A stretch of DNA of 15,995 bases from contig CAJUEK010000051.1 in NCBI GenBank assembly GCA_910585445.1, forward strand, positions 1 through 15,995. Direction: 5' to 3'. The stretch's first letter is position 1. Each line of letters starts with the position of its first letter. The stretch is from an uncultured Bacteroidales bacterium. GTDB taxonomy: Bacteria; Bacteroidota; Bacteroidia; Bacteroidales; UBA932. The position numbers and the translations under genes are program-made. Positions 6,985 to 14,821 of the stretch are shown here, piece after piece. The notes below the pieces were generated by a model. The model did not search any database. It was given only the letters and a program-made list of their open reading frames with translations, and was not told the origin of the DNA.

Positions 6985-8397
6985 CTATTGCCCCTTGAAA
7001 AGAGAGCGGCAAAGTGACGGCACATCAGCGACTTTCACAATCTCGATGTCACCGAAGCGCTGCCCGGCAGTTTTTCCCTGTACGGAACTTTCCGAAGAAT
7101 CATCAAGACTGCTGAAGCTTGACACATAGATTTTACGGAATCCCAAGCGGGCTGCCTCAATGATACGCCTATCCGTCTGGGCGACCGGACGGACTTCACC
7201 ACTCAGTCCGATTTCACCTGCAAAGCACACATCGGAAGGTATCGCAAAATCAAAATTGGACGAAAGCACGGCGCTTACAACAGCCAAATCGCACGCGGGG
7301 TCGCTTACCCTGAGACCGCCGGCCATATTCAAGAACACATCCTTCACCCCGAGCTTGAAGCCGGCCCTTTTCTCAAGCACCGCAAGCAGCATGTTCAGAC
7401 GGCGGACATCAAAACCCGTCGCGCTGCGCTGCGGAGTGCCATATGCCGCAGAACTCACAAGCGACTGCACCTCTATAAGAAACGGCCTTGTCCCGTCAAG
7501 CATCGCGCTCACCGCCACACCACTGAGCCCTTCGTCATGCATCGGAATCAGCATCTCGGACGGATTGCTCACTTCACGTAGCCCCTTGCCCGTCATCTCA
7601 AACACGGCAAGTTCCGACGTGGAGCCAAAACGGTTCTTTATACTGCGCAGAAGCCGGTATGTACCGCGGTTATCCCCCTCAAACTGAAGCACCACGTCCA
7701 CAATGTGCTCCAGAATCTTAGGCCCGGCGATGCTTCCTTCCTTGGTTATGTGTCCGATAAGGATGACAGGCACACCGGTCTCCTTGGCAAAACGCAGCAA
7801 CATGGACGCAGTTTCCTTTATCTGCGTGACTGAACCCGGAGACGACTCGACATTCTGAGAAAACATAGTCTGCACTGAATCGACGACCATCAGGTCCGGC
7901 ATCATTGCACGGGCTTCCGCCACAATATTTTCCATAAGTGTCTCGCTGTATATCATGCACCCGGAGTCATCCCCTCCTATACGCGCAGCCCTCAGCTTGA
8001 CCTGTTTGGCGCTCTCCTCTCCCGTTACATACAGGGTACGGAGTTCAGGACAATGGAGAGGTATCTGCAGAGAGAGGGTCGATTTGCCGATTCCTGGTTC
8101 GCCGCCAATAAGCACGAGTGAGCCTTCCACGAGACCTCCGCCAAGAATGCGGTCAACTTCGTTATTGTTCAGCGATATGCGGTTTTCAACAGATGAACTT
8201 ATATCTGCAAGCGGCATAGGCTTGTGCCCCAAGCCAGGCACGGTAATCTCCGTTCCAGCCCTCTTCTTTCCTGTTGCGACAGTCTCCTCCACCATCGTAT
8301 TCCATTCCCCGCATGCAGGACAACGCCCCATCCATTTGGGACTTTCATTTCCGCATTCCTTGCAGAACCACACGCTTTTAGTTTTAACCGTTGCCAT
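6985..8397 (-). CDS. radA: DNA repair protein RadA
   Basis: RadA is a RecA-related ATPase and helicase that helps branch migration and processing of recombination intermediates. The 470-residue protein shows the full layout: a zinc finger with Cys12, Cys15, Cys26 and Cys29; Walker A G-G-E-P-G-I-G-K-S-T (98-107); Walker B L-M-V-V-D-S (169-174); the RadA-specific K-N-R-F-G (254-258); and a C-terminal Lon-like domain without an evident protease dyad. The ATG at 8397 is preferred over an in-frame GTG at 8421, since homologues begin a few residues before the first zinc ligand. It appears monocistronic, with its own promoter at 8499-8529, and its TAG stop faces the dacB stop. Confidence 0.95.
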   Translation of the reverse strand: MATVKTKSVWFCKECGNESPKWMGRCPACGEWNTMVEETVATGKKRAGTEITVPGLGHKPMPLADISSSVENRISLNNNEVDRILGGGLVEGSLVLIGGEPGIGKSTLSLQIPLHCPELRTLYVTGEESAKQVKLRAARIGGDDSGCMIYSETLMENIVAEARAMMPDLMVVDSVQTMFSQNVESSPGSVTQIKETASMLLRFAKETGVPVILIGHITKEGSIAGPKILEHIVDVVLQFEGDNRGTYRLLRSIKNRFGSTSELAVFEMTGKGLREVSNPSEMLIPMHDEGLSGVAVSAMLDGTRPFLIEVQSLVSSAAYGTPQRSATGFDVRRLNMLLAVLEKRAGFKLGVKDVFLNMAGGLRVSDPACDLAVVSAVLSSNFDFAIPSDVCFAGEIGLSGEVRPVAQTDRRIIEAARLGFRKIYVSSFSSLDDSSESSVQGKTAGQRFGDIEIVKVADVPSLCRSLFKGQ

Positions 8398-8498
8398 ACT
8401 TGAAATATTTTCAGTTGCCACAAATCTTCCTATACAATGCCCCGGACAGCCTTCATCACTGCTCCCGCCCAGAAGGGCATAAGGACATCACAGGAATA

Positions 8499-8529
8499 CA
8501 AATTTATCATAATAATCCGATTCGCCCAA
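8499..8529 (-). promoter_or_regulatory. Promoter of radA
   Basis: On the minus strand TAAATTTG (8499-8506) is an exact -7 match and TTG (8527-8529) lies 20 bases upstream. Transcription should start near 8492, giving a long leader of about 95 bases that contains a small GCCC/GGGC hairpin (8467-8478). Confidence 0.55.
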
Positions 8530-8543
8530 GGCCTTGCAGATAC

Positions 8544-8577
8544 AAAAAAAGATATTGTTCTTTACAGGACAATATCT
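8544..8577 (-). terminator. Rho-independent terminator of the cysteine-rich gene
   Basis: On the minus strand an 11-pair stem (8567-8577 with 8550-8560, one G-T pair) with a 6-base loop is followed at once by seven T (8544-8550). It lies about 40 bases past the cysteine-rich gene and just ahead of the radA promoter, insulating the two. Confidence 0.85.
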
Positions 8578-8615
8578 CGGCATCAGGGCAGAAAAGCCCA
8601 TTCTGTCTGCACTGA

Positions 8616-8855
8616 TTACTCAGCCTTGCAGCAATCCTTTACAGAGCAGCTGTCACAGTCAGCACATTTTGTGCTGTCGCATTCTGCTGCCTTGTCGCAG
8701 TCAGCGCACTTCTCTGAGTCACAGTTTCCGCAGCACTCTGTTGCTGCAGCAGACTCACACTCTGACTTAGAATTGCAGTTGTTGCATGCGCATGAAGATG
8801 CAGCAACCATAGCAGCGGCAATTGCCAAAGACATAAATACCTTTTTCATGGTCAT
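8616..8855 (-). CDS. Small cysteine-rich exported protein, possible metal binder
   Basis: The product is 79 residues (77 if the second ATG at 8849, M-K-K-V-F, is the start, which I find equally likely). It has a short signal peptide with an alanine-rich core ending A-A-S-S-C, so lipidation of that Cys is plausible though the lipobox is not ideal. The mature part carries 15 cysteines in under 60 residues, in CxC, CC and CxxC spacings, with two copies of K-C-A-D-C-D and many Asp/Glu. The pattern resembles metallothionein-like or thiol-rich metal-binding peptides, but it matches no named family I can assign, and binding of metal is inference. It is a single-gene unit with its own promoter and a strong terminator, which supports it as a real gene. 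The repeated motif is visible as imperfect repeats in the DNA. Confidence 0.8.
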   Translation of the reverse strand: MTMKKVFMSLAIAAAMVAASSCACNNCNSKSECESAAATECCGNCDSEKCADCDKAAECDSTKCADCDSCSVKDCCKAE

Positions 8856-8889
8856 TTATATTAAAAGGGTTAAACAAAACACTAATCTG

Positions 8890-8920
8890 CAAAATTAGAT
8901 TTCCCGTACCATTTATGCAA
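8890..8920 (-). promoter_or_regulatory. Promoter of the cysteine-rich gene
   Basis: On the minus strand TAATTTTG (8890-8897) fits the -7 consensus and TTG (8918-8920) lies 20 bases upstream. A start near 8883 gives a leader of about 30 bases. Confidence 0.6.
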
Positions 8921-8958
8921 GAAAAAACGCCTTTTTCGCACAAAACAACATGAAAATA

Positions 8959-9453
8959 TCATTTGTCCAGCTCAAACACCTCCACATCGTGGATATTTCC
9001 CTCATCAATATGGAAACGGAGAGCCGTCCTCACGACATGAAAGCCCTGTATTCCCGCAGCCCCGGGATTCATGACAAGCATACCGCCGCGCTTGGGGTCA
9101 CGCATGACTTTCAGGATATGGGAGTGGCCGCAAACAAAAATATCCGGCCTGTATTTGTCAATCAGCTCCCTTGCGCGCGGATCATACCTTCCTGGATATC
9201 CACCAATATGCGTCATCAGAACTTTCATGCCCTCACATTCGAAAAACCTGTACAGAGGGTGTTCAAAACGCAGTTCATAATTATCACAATTGCCGCTCAC
9301 GCCTACAAGAGGCTTGAATTCCGCAAGGGAGCCGGCAAATTCAAGCCCTCCTCCGAAATCACCGGCGTGCCAAAGCTGGTCCACCGGTTCAAGAAAGTCA
9401 CGGAATCCCTCACTGAAGACTCCGTGCGTATCAGATATAAGTCCTATAAACAT
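8959..9453 (-). CDS. YfcE/MJ0936-type metallophosphoesterase
   Basis: This is a small calcineurin-like phosphoesterase with a two-metal site; relatives hydrolyse phosphodiesters, but the natural substrate is not known. The 164-residue protein has the expected ligands in order: D-T-H (Asp8, His10), G-D-F (Gly31, Asp32), G-N-C-D (54-57), T-H (His82) and G-H-S-H (109-112). Length matches the family. It has no signal peptide and should be cytosolic. The ATG at 9453 is chosen over TTG 9474 because the -7 box at 9472-9479 would put that TTG upstream of the transcript start, and because homologues begin only a few residues before the D-T-H motif. It is upstream of the cysteine-rich gene on the same strand, but that gene has its own promoter. 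Confidence 0.9.
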   Translation of the reverse strand: MFIGLISDTHGVFSEGFRDFLEPVDQLWHAGDFGGGLEFAGSLAEFKPLVGVSGNCDNYELRFEHPLYRFFECEGMKVLMTHIGGYPGRYDPRARELIDKYRPDIFVCGHSHILKVMRDPKRGGMLVMNPGAAGIQGFHVVRTALRFHIDEGNIHDVEVFELDK

Positions 9454-9471
9454 ATCCAGTTCATTTGCTGA

Positions 9472-9479
9472 CAAAAATA
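9472..9479 (-). promoter_or_regulatory. -7 box of the metallophosphoesterase gene
   Basis: The minus strand reads TATTTTTG, an exact -7 match; no clear -33 element was found. Transcription would start near 9465, about 12 bases before ATG 9453. Confidence 0.45.
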
Positions 9480-9561
9480 GCTATTCTTTGTCACATGCGG
9501 GGTGTCTCGGCAAAAGTTCTTATGCATACGCTCCAGCGACTTCGTTGATTAACAAGCAAAC

Positions 9562-9595
9562 TTGACGTTTTGCTCTCAGCTTTTAGCTATATTTG
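9562..9595 (+). promoter_or_regulatory. Promoter of rsmE
   Basis: TTG (9562-9564) and TATATTTG (9588-9595) fit the -33 and -7 elements with a 23-base gap. The start near 9602 leaves a leader of about 16 bases to ATG 9618. Confidence 0.55.
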
Positions 9596-9617
9596 CAATG
9601 AATTTCAGTTTTTGACA

Positions 9618-10340
9618 ATGGAGCTATTCTATTCCGAAGAAATAACAGGGGACATCTGCCGCCTCGGACATGACGAGTCGGCGCACTGCATAAAGGTGCT
9701 GAGACACCGCGCCGGAGACATCATATCCGTAATTGACGGACACGGAACATTATATACCTGCCGGATAACCTCCGACAATCCCAAGGAGGCAGAAGCCATA
9801 ATAACCGGCAAGACAGAAAACTGGGGAGGACACCCTTACATACTGCATATGGCGGTGTGCCCGACCAAAAACATAGACAGATATGAGTGGTTTGCGGAAA
9901 AGGCATGCGAAATGGGCCTTGACGAGCTGACCCCGATCATAGGAGAGCATTCGGAAAGACGCATTCTCAAGGCGGAAAGGATGCAGAAAATTCTCACAAG
10001 CGCGTCAAAGCAGTCTCTCAAGGGAGCAATTCCGGCACTCAATGAGCCTGTCAGTGTCAAAGACTTCATCCTCATGCACGGCGCAAAAGACACATTACGG
10101 CTCATAGCCTACTGCTTCGAAGACGAGAATATTCCAAGAAGAAGCATAAAAGAAGTCCTCAGCAGTTTCAGCGGAACGGAAATCATCGTGATGATAGGCC
10201 CGGAAGGAGACTTTTCCAAAGAAGAGGCTCAGGCTGCACTTGAAAACGGCTTCATACCCGTCCATCTCGGAGCGTCACGCCTTCGCACAGAAACGGCGGC
10301 CCTCACCGCAGTGGAAGCCGCCTATTTCCGGTACATGTAA
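9618..10340 (+). CDS. rsmE: 16S rRNA (uracil-1498-N3)-methyltransferase RsmE
   Basis: RsmE methylates N3 of U1498 in the decoding region of 16S rRNA, using S-adenosylmethionine. The 240-residue protein has an N-terminal PUA-like domain (about 1-70) and a C-terminal SPOUT-type trefoil-knot domain. Typical motifs are A-E-K-A-C-E-M-G-L-D-E (93-103), S-E-R-R (112-115), G-P-E-G-D-F-S (194-200) and L-R-T-E-T-A-A (222-228). The ATG at 9618 is chosen because homologues begin M-x-L-F-Y and the promoter lies immediately upstream; an in-frame start at 9570 would precede the -7 box. It is a single gene convergent on tsaC, with a 28-base gap between stops. Confidence 0.93.
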   Translation: MELFYSEEITGDICRLGHDESAHCIKVLRHRAGDIISVIDGHGTLYTCRITSDNPKEAEAIITGKTENWGGHPYILHMAVCPTKNIDRYEWFAEKACEMGLDELTPIIGEHSERRILKAERMQKILTSASKQSLKGAIPALNEPVSVKDFILMHGAKDTLRLIAYCFEDENIPRRSIKEVLSSFSGTEIIVMIGPEGDFSKEEAQAALENGFIPVHLGASRLRTETAALTAVEAAYFRYM

Positions 10341-10368
10341 CCAATGCCCCATCACGCGGGCACGGCAC

Positions 10369-10983
10369 CTATTTCCTTATTATCTCCACAGAATAGTCAA
10401 GCCCGACCTTTATTATAGAGGACGGCTTGCCGGAAGAATGCTTTTCCAATTCCGGCTCCACAATATGGTCAACCGCCTCTTTTATCGCATCTGATATTCC
10501 TGCAAAATTCTTCGGAGACGGCTCGCCTGAGATGTTGGCTGACGTTGATACTATAGGGCGGCCCAGACGAGCCACAAGGTCATGGCAAAAAGCCATCATG
10601 GGCACCCTTATTCCAACAGACCCGTCCCCTGCGACAGTGTTATAAGCAAGGCAATGCCTGTCCTGCCTTGGAACAGAACCGTCCGAAGGAGTATCCCCGG
10701 CCAAGGCTCCCGGATAAATTATCGTCATAGGCCTGTCATTCACCTCAACCAGCTGGACCGCCATCTCCGGAACTTCCTTCACATAGCGGCAAATCATGTC
10801 CATGTCGCTCGCAAGAAGCACAAGTGACTTGCTGTCAGCACGTTTCTTTATATCATAGATTCTCGCCACGGCCTCAGGATCAGTGGCATCGCATCCGATT
10901 CCCCATACGGTATCCGTCGGATACAGGATTACGCCCCCCTGACGAAGCACGGCAAGCGCCTTTTCAATTGTCTCTTTCATCAT
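10369..10983 (-). CDS. tsaC: Threonylcarbamoyl-AMP synthase, TsaC/YrdC/Sua5 family
   Basis: The enzyme makes threonylcarbamoyl-AMP from threonine, bicarbonate and ATP, the first step of t6A37 modification of tRNAs reading ANN codons. The 204-residue protein is a YrdC domain alone, without the Sua5 C-terminal extension. It has P-T-D-T-V-W-G-I-G (22-30), K-K-R (46-48) and S-T-S-A-N-I-S-G (146-153), which line the nucleotide-binding cleft. A segment around 96-118 is less conserved. Two adjacent ATG codons (10983, 10980) are both possible. It is the last gene of the operon beginning at 15118, 22 bases after the membrane phosphatase-family gene, and ends near the rsmE stop. Confidence 0.9.
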   Translation of the reverse strand: MMKETIEKALAVLRQGGVILYPTDTVWGIGCDATDPEAVARIYDIKKRADSKSLVLLASDMDMICRYVKEVPEMAVQLVEVNDRPMTIIYPGALAGDTPSDGSVPRQDRHCLAYNTVAGDGSVGIRVPMMAFCHDLVARLGRPIVSTSANISGEPSPKNFAGISDAIKEAVDHIVEPELEKHSSGKPSSIIKVGLDYSVEIIRK

Positions 10984-11005
10984 TTATTGATTTTCTCGTC
11001 CAATA

Positions 11006-12079
11006 TCATAATATGACATCCGAAACCACAGGATAATGATCCGAATAGCCGATGTCATGAATTTCATGCCGCACAACGGAGCACTCCTCCGGACACAATA
11101 TATAGTCAAGCCTCAACAGCGGCCACAACAATGCATAAGTAGCGGCAAAACCCTCACCTGCCTCAACAAAAGCATCCTTACGCTCACGAATCAGCTTGTG
11201 ATACGTGTAGGACATGGGAGTGTCATTGAAGTCACCGCACACGAACGCATCAACCGGACATCCTCCGATGTCGGACAGGACTTTGTCAACCTGCTTCGGC
11301 CTGCGTGTTATGGAGCGCTTCATTTTCGTACCTGTCTGTGCAAACACATCCGAGCCGGACTTCATCAGTCCGCGTACCAGACCTGCAAAAGAAATGTTAT
11401 AGCTCTCAAAATGGCAATTATATATCCTGAATACTCTTTCCCCGACCATATAGTCGGTAAATATTGCAAGATTGGCGCTGGACTCGAATTTTATGCGCCC
11501 CCTGTTGCGCACCGGAAACCGGCTGAGAGTCATGTTGCCGTAATAGCCTTCCGGGCCAGTGAAAAGATAATATTCAGCATTATATCCGGGAAGTTTTTTC
11601 TTTATATATGCCTTCATGCGTTCATTTCCGCTGGCATGGAACTCCTGCAGGCAGATGATGTCCGCATCCTGCTCCTTTATGAAACGGAATACCGAATCCG
11701 CACATTCTCTCCATCCTTCAAGCCCGGACTCCCCGTCATAATGGACAAAACGGCCGACATTCCATGTCACTATCCTTACAGGGTTCCCGTCAACAGGAAA
11801 GTCCGGCTCATTGGAAAAGCGGAAATACCTGCCAAGAAACAGGCATGCAGGCAAAAGCGCAAGCATGGGTATCACAAACGCCTTTGAACGTCTCACGGCT
11901 GCCCACAGCAGAAGAAAGCAGTTGGCGGCATAAAGCGGAATGAACAGAATGCCGATTACGGAAATCATCCATAATTTTGCCGGATTGACGAACATGGCTG
12001 CAAACGACAGCACAAGCAGCGCCGCCGCAATCAACATCAGCACACGTGATGTAAGTCCGAAAAACCAGTTCCTTGACAT
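11006..12079 (-). CDS. Membrane-anchored endonuclease/exonuclease/phosphatase-family protein
   Basis: The 357-residue protein has three N-terminal membrane helices (about 13-31, 38-60, 68-83) and then an EEP-fold domain. Catalytic landmarks are W-N-V-G (106-109), Q-E (145-146, metal-binding Glu), G-D-F-N-D (282-286), L-D-Y-I-L (324-328) and S-D-H-Y-P (346-350, catalytic His). The catalytic domain should sit on one face of the inner membrane; with three helices the C-terminal domain is likely on the side opposite the N-terminus. The family includes nucleases, sphingomyelinases and inositol phosphatases, and the substrate here cannot be read from the sequence. This architecture is common in Bacteroidota next to rhomboid genes. 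It lies 40 bases after the rhomboid gene and 22 before tsaC in the same operon. Confidence 0.85.
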   Translation of the reverse strand: MSRNWFFGLTSRVLMLIAAALLVLSFAAMFVNPAKLWMISVIGILFIPLYAANCFLLLWAAVRRSKAFVIPMLALLPACLFLGRYFRFSNEPDFPVDGNPVRIVTWNVGRFVHYDGESGLEGWRECADSVFRFIKEQDADIICLQEFHASGNERMKAYIKKKLPGYNAEYYLFTGPEGYYGNMTLSRFPVRNRGRIKFESSANLAIFTDYMVGERVFRIYNCHFESYNISFAGLVRGLMKSGSDVFAQTGTKMKRSITRRPKQVDKVLSDIGGCPVDAFVCGDFNDTPMSYTYHKLIRERKDAFVEAGEGFAATYALLWPLLRLDYILCPEECSVVRHEIHDIGYSDHYPVVSDVIL

Positions 12080-12119
12080 TACGACATCCTATTGTTAGCC
12101 GATTGCACAGCAGAGACAA

Positions 12120-12827
12120 TCAGTCATAGCGGCTGTACAGTGTACGCCTTTTCTTCCAGAACAAGATAAGCAGGAAACCAAAAATCAGCCCTCCAAGATG
12201 CGCGAAATGTGCGATTCCCCCTCCTGTGCCGGTAATTCCGGTCAGCAGCTCAATGGCACCGAATATAAGCACGAACCATTTTGCCTTCATGGATATCGGA
12301 GGGAATATAAGCGTAAGCACAGAGTCCGGATAGAGCATGGCATATCCCATTAGAACGCCGTAGATTGCTCCCGAAGCACCGACAGTCGGGGTCATCTTGA
12401 GATTATGTATCGCCTGCGCGGCCGCCTGTGAGCCTGCTGCCGCATCCGTCATCCAATGCTGCATCTCAAGCCACTCCACCCCGGTATGGACCAGTGCCGC
12501 ACCAAGTCCGGTCAAGAAATAGAAAAGCAGGAATTTCTTTGCGCCCCAGACCCTTTCAAGCACACTTCCGAAAATGAACAGAGTGTACATGTTGAAAAAC
12601 AAATGCCAGAATCCCCCATGCATGAACATGTGAGTGACACATTGCCAAGGCTTGAAAAACCATGAAGTCGGATAGAACAGGGCGAATGTCCTAATCATGA
12701 AGTCCTCATTGAGGAATATCATCACCATTACAAGTGCATTTATCAGGATTATGTTCCTGACTGCTGTCGGGACATTCCTCAGGAACCCTCTACCGCCGCC
12801 GTTTCCGTATGAATAATAACCGTTCAT
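12120..12827 (-). CDS. Rhomboid family intramembrane serine protease
   Basis: Rhomboids cut transmembrane substrates inside the membrane. The 235-residue protein has a glycine- and tyrosine-rich cytoplasmic N-terminus (1-20), then about six helices. The signature motifs are H-M-F-M-H-G-G-F-W-H-L-x-x-N-M (66-80), G-A-S-G-A-I-Y-G (150-157, nucleophile Ser152) and A-H-F-A-H-L-G-G (206-213, His210 as the catalytic partner). A hydrophilic loop between about 115 and 147 is longer than in minimal family members. The C-terminus is basic and should face the cytoplasm. It begins 6 bases after the mutL stop and is followed by the EEP-family gene, so all three are probably co-transcribed. No substrate is evident. 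Confidence 0.92.
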   Translation of the reverse strand: MNGYYSYGNGGGRGFLRNVPTAVRNIILINALVMVMIFLNEDFMIRTFALFYPTSWFFKPWQCVTHMFMHGGFWHLFFNMYTLFIFGSVLERVWGAKKFLLFYFLTGLGAALVHTGVEWLEMQHWMTDAAAGSQAAAQAIHNLKMTPTVGASGAIYGVLMGYAMLYPDSVLTLIFPPISMKAKWFVLIFGAIELLTGITGTGGGIAHFAHLGGLIFGFLLILFWKKRRTLYSRYD

Positions 12828-12833
12828 TCTGTC

Positions 12834-14810
12834 TTAAAATTTCTTGTCTATTTCATCAATCGTGATTATGGTCACGATTTTTCTTCCGGAACTTGTATAT
12901 TCCGGATTTCCGCATGCGAAAAGCTGGTCTATCAACCTCTGTGCCTGTGCCGGATTCGTCACAGGATCACTCCCCGCAGCGCCCAATTTGGCAAAACGTG
13001 ATGCCATATTGGCAGCCATCATCTCAGGAAGGGCGCTATGGTCGTCAGACAATATCAGCATAAGGTCCGCCACCATTGACTGCACCTTGCCAGGCTCCAC
13101 GCTATATCCTTCAGGCACACCGCCTACCACAATAGTGTCAGTCCCGAAAGGAGTTATGTCAAATCCCAGCCCGGAAAGCATCTGCGCATGTTCTTCAAAA
13201 AGGCACATGTTCTCAGCCCCGACCTGCACCGTAACAGGAAACAAGGCAGCCTGGGTCACATGAGAATTCTTGGAAAGCACATCCAGGAAACGCTCATACA
13301 GGATACGTTCCATGGCACGCGATATATTGACTGCCATCAGCCCTGAACGTGCAGTCGTCACAATATATTTCCCCTGAAGGGTAAGTACCGACTTTGAAGG
13401 GGCAAGCTTGTCCTCGAACAGTTTGCCGTAATCGTCACGTCTCTCTATGAAGCGGCCGGCGTCTGTGCCATGCGGATAACCTCCCATATGGCCTCCGAAT
13501 GCTGTAACCGGACTTTCCTGAGGAAACACATCATTATTCACGAACGCCGCATCATCAGCAAAATTACGGTCTGCAACAGCCCATTCGTCATCAAAAGCCC
13601 CCTGCGCCGCATTACGCCTTCCGGCTCCTTCGTCCAGACGGACCGGCGTAAACGAATTGGCAAAAACAGAACTCTCTGAAGGAAAGCCGTCATTGTCGAA
13701 AGGATTGTATGTGGAGTCGGCTCCAGGCTGAGGTTCCGCCACCTGCCTGAACTCATCGAAGTTCTTGCTGAAAGCAGGAATCTCAGGCACTCCGTCGCGG
13801 TCGAAATCAATGCTGCCTCCGAAAGAATTGCGTCCCAAAGACTCCTTGATGCATGCAAACAATATCTGAAATACGACACTGTCATCCTCAAATTTTATTT
13901 CCGTCTTGGTCGGATGTATGTTCACATCCACCGAATGCGGGTCAATGTCAAGATAAAGGAAGTACGAAGGAGTCGTGCCGTCTGGAATCAGATTCTCATA
14001 TGCCTTCATGACAGCCTTATGAAGATAAGGACTGCGGAAATATCTGCCGTTCACAAAGAAATACTGGTTGCCCAAGCCTTTTTTCGCCGCCTCAGGACGC
14101 CCCACATACCCCTGAACTCCCACAACAGAAGTCTGCACGCTCACATCCACCACATCATTGGCCACGCTCATTCCAAGTATATCCTGAATCCTGAATTTCA
14201 ACGACTTGGCAGGTTTCAGAACATATATGTCCCTCCCGTTATGTGTCAGTGTGAAGCCCACATCAGGACGTGTCAGGGCCACTCTCGTAAACTCGGAGAT
14301 GATGTGCTTGAATTCAACGGTATCCGACTTCAAGAACTTGCGCCTTGCCGGAACATTATAGAAAAGGTTGCGCACACAGAAGTTCGACCCGCGCGGGACG
14401 GCTGCCTCTTCCGTCGAAATATGGCGGGAATCGGCAAATTCCACGATACACCCGACTTCATCCTCCTCACGGCGCGTCTTCAGAGTCACTTCGGCTACAG
14501 CGGCAATTGAAGCAAGAGCCTCACCCCTGAAACCGAAGGTAAGTATATTGTTCAGATCCTCGGCCGAGGACAATTTGGATGTAGCATGCCTTTCAAAGCA
14601 AAGCACGGCCTGGTCGGGAGACATCCCGCAACCGTTGTCTATCACCTGCACAAGAGTACGGCCGGCATCCTGAATCACGACCGTTACCTGGTCCGCACCG
14701 GCATCAACTGCATTCTCCACAAGTTCCTTCACCACGGAGGCCGGTCTCTGCACGACTTCCCCCGCGGCAATCATATTCGCTATATTGCTCGGTAAGATTC
14801 TTATGTCCAT
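12834..14810 (-). CDS. mutL: DNA mismatch repair protein MutL
   Basis: MutL couples mismatch recognition by MutS to strand excision. The 658-residue protein has a GHKL ATPase domain with E-L-V-E-N-A-V-D-A-G-A (29-39), D-N-G-C-G-M (58-63) and F-G-F-R-G-E-A (92-98), a transducer domain, a long acidic low-complexity linker (about 340-450) and a C-terminal dimerisation domain. At the place of the metal-binding DQHAxxExxxxE motif of endonuclease-type MutL it reads N-I-S-R-A-M-E-R-I-L-Y-E (from residue 495), so Asp and His are lost. The ATG at 14810 is chosen because MutL begins M-x-I-x-x-L-P; a GTG at 14831 would overlap the upstream gene. The gap to that gene is 11 bases. Confidence 0.95.
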   Translation of the reverse strand: MDIRILPSNIANMIAAGEVVQRPASVVKELVENAVDAGADQVTVVIQDAGRTLVQVIDNGCGMSPDQAVLCFERHATSKLSSAEDLNNILTFGFRGEALASIAAVAEVTLKTRREEDEVGCIVEFADSRHISTEEAAVPRGSNFCVRNLFYNVPARRKFLKSDTVEFKHIISEFTRVALTRPDVGFTLTHNGRDIYVLKPAKSLKFRIQDILGMSVANDVVDVSVQTSVVGVQGYVGRPEAAKKGLGNQYFFVNGRYFRSPYLHKAVMKAYENLIPDGTTPSYFLYLDIDPHSVDVNIHPTKTEIKFEDDSVVFQILFACIKESLGRNSFGGSIDFDRDGVPEIPAFSKNFDEFRQVAEPQPGADSTYNPFDNDGFPSESSVFANSFTPVRLDEGAGRRNAAQGAFDDEWAVADRNFADDAAFVNNDVFPQESPVTAFGGHMGGYPHGTDAGRFIERRDDYGKLFEDKLAPSKSVLTLQGKYIVTTARSGLMAVNISRAMERILYERFLDVLSKNSHVTQAALFPVTVQVGAENMCLFEEHAQMLSGLGFDITPFGTDTIVVGGVPEGYSVEPGKVQSMVADLMLILSDDHSALPEMMAANMASRFAKLGAAGSDPVTNPAQAQRLIDQLFACGNPEYTSSGRKIVTIITIDEIDKKF

Positions 14811-14821
14811 TCTCCCATTTG

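Noticed and set aside
7160..7687. Open frame of 175 codons on the plus strand within radA, and another at 7955-8482
   Set aside because: Both are antisense to radA coding sequence with clear motifs; Ser/Pro-rich translations are typical of shadow frames.
8640..8720. Imperfect repeats around the cysteine-rich gene as a possible CRISPR or minisatellite
   Set aside because: The repeats are short, few and in frame, and encode the K-C-A-D-C-D units; there are no regular spacers.
8437..8898. Open frame of 153 codons on the plus strand, rich in Ser, His and Gln
   Set aside because: It is the antisense of the cysteine-rich gene, its terminator and promoter; the minus-strand gene has a signal peptide and flanking signals.
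11036..11887. Open frame of 283 codons on the plus strand
   Set aside because: Antisense to the EEP-family gene, which has all catalytic motifs; a by-product of its codon usage.
13914..14510. Open frame of 198 codons on the plus strand
   Set aside because: Antisense to the MutL ATPase and transducer domains; His/Arg-rich nonsense translation without a promoter.
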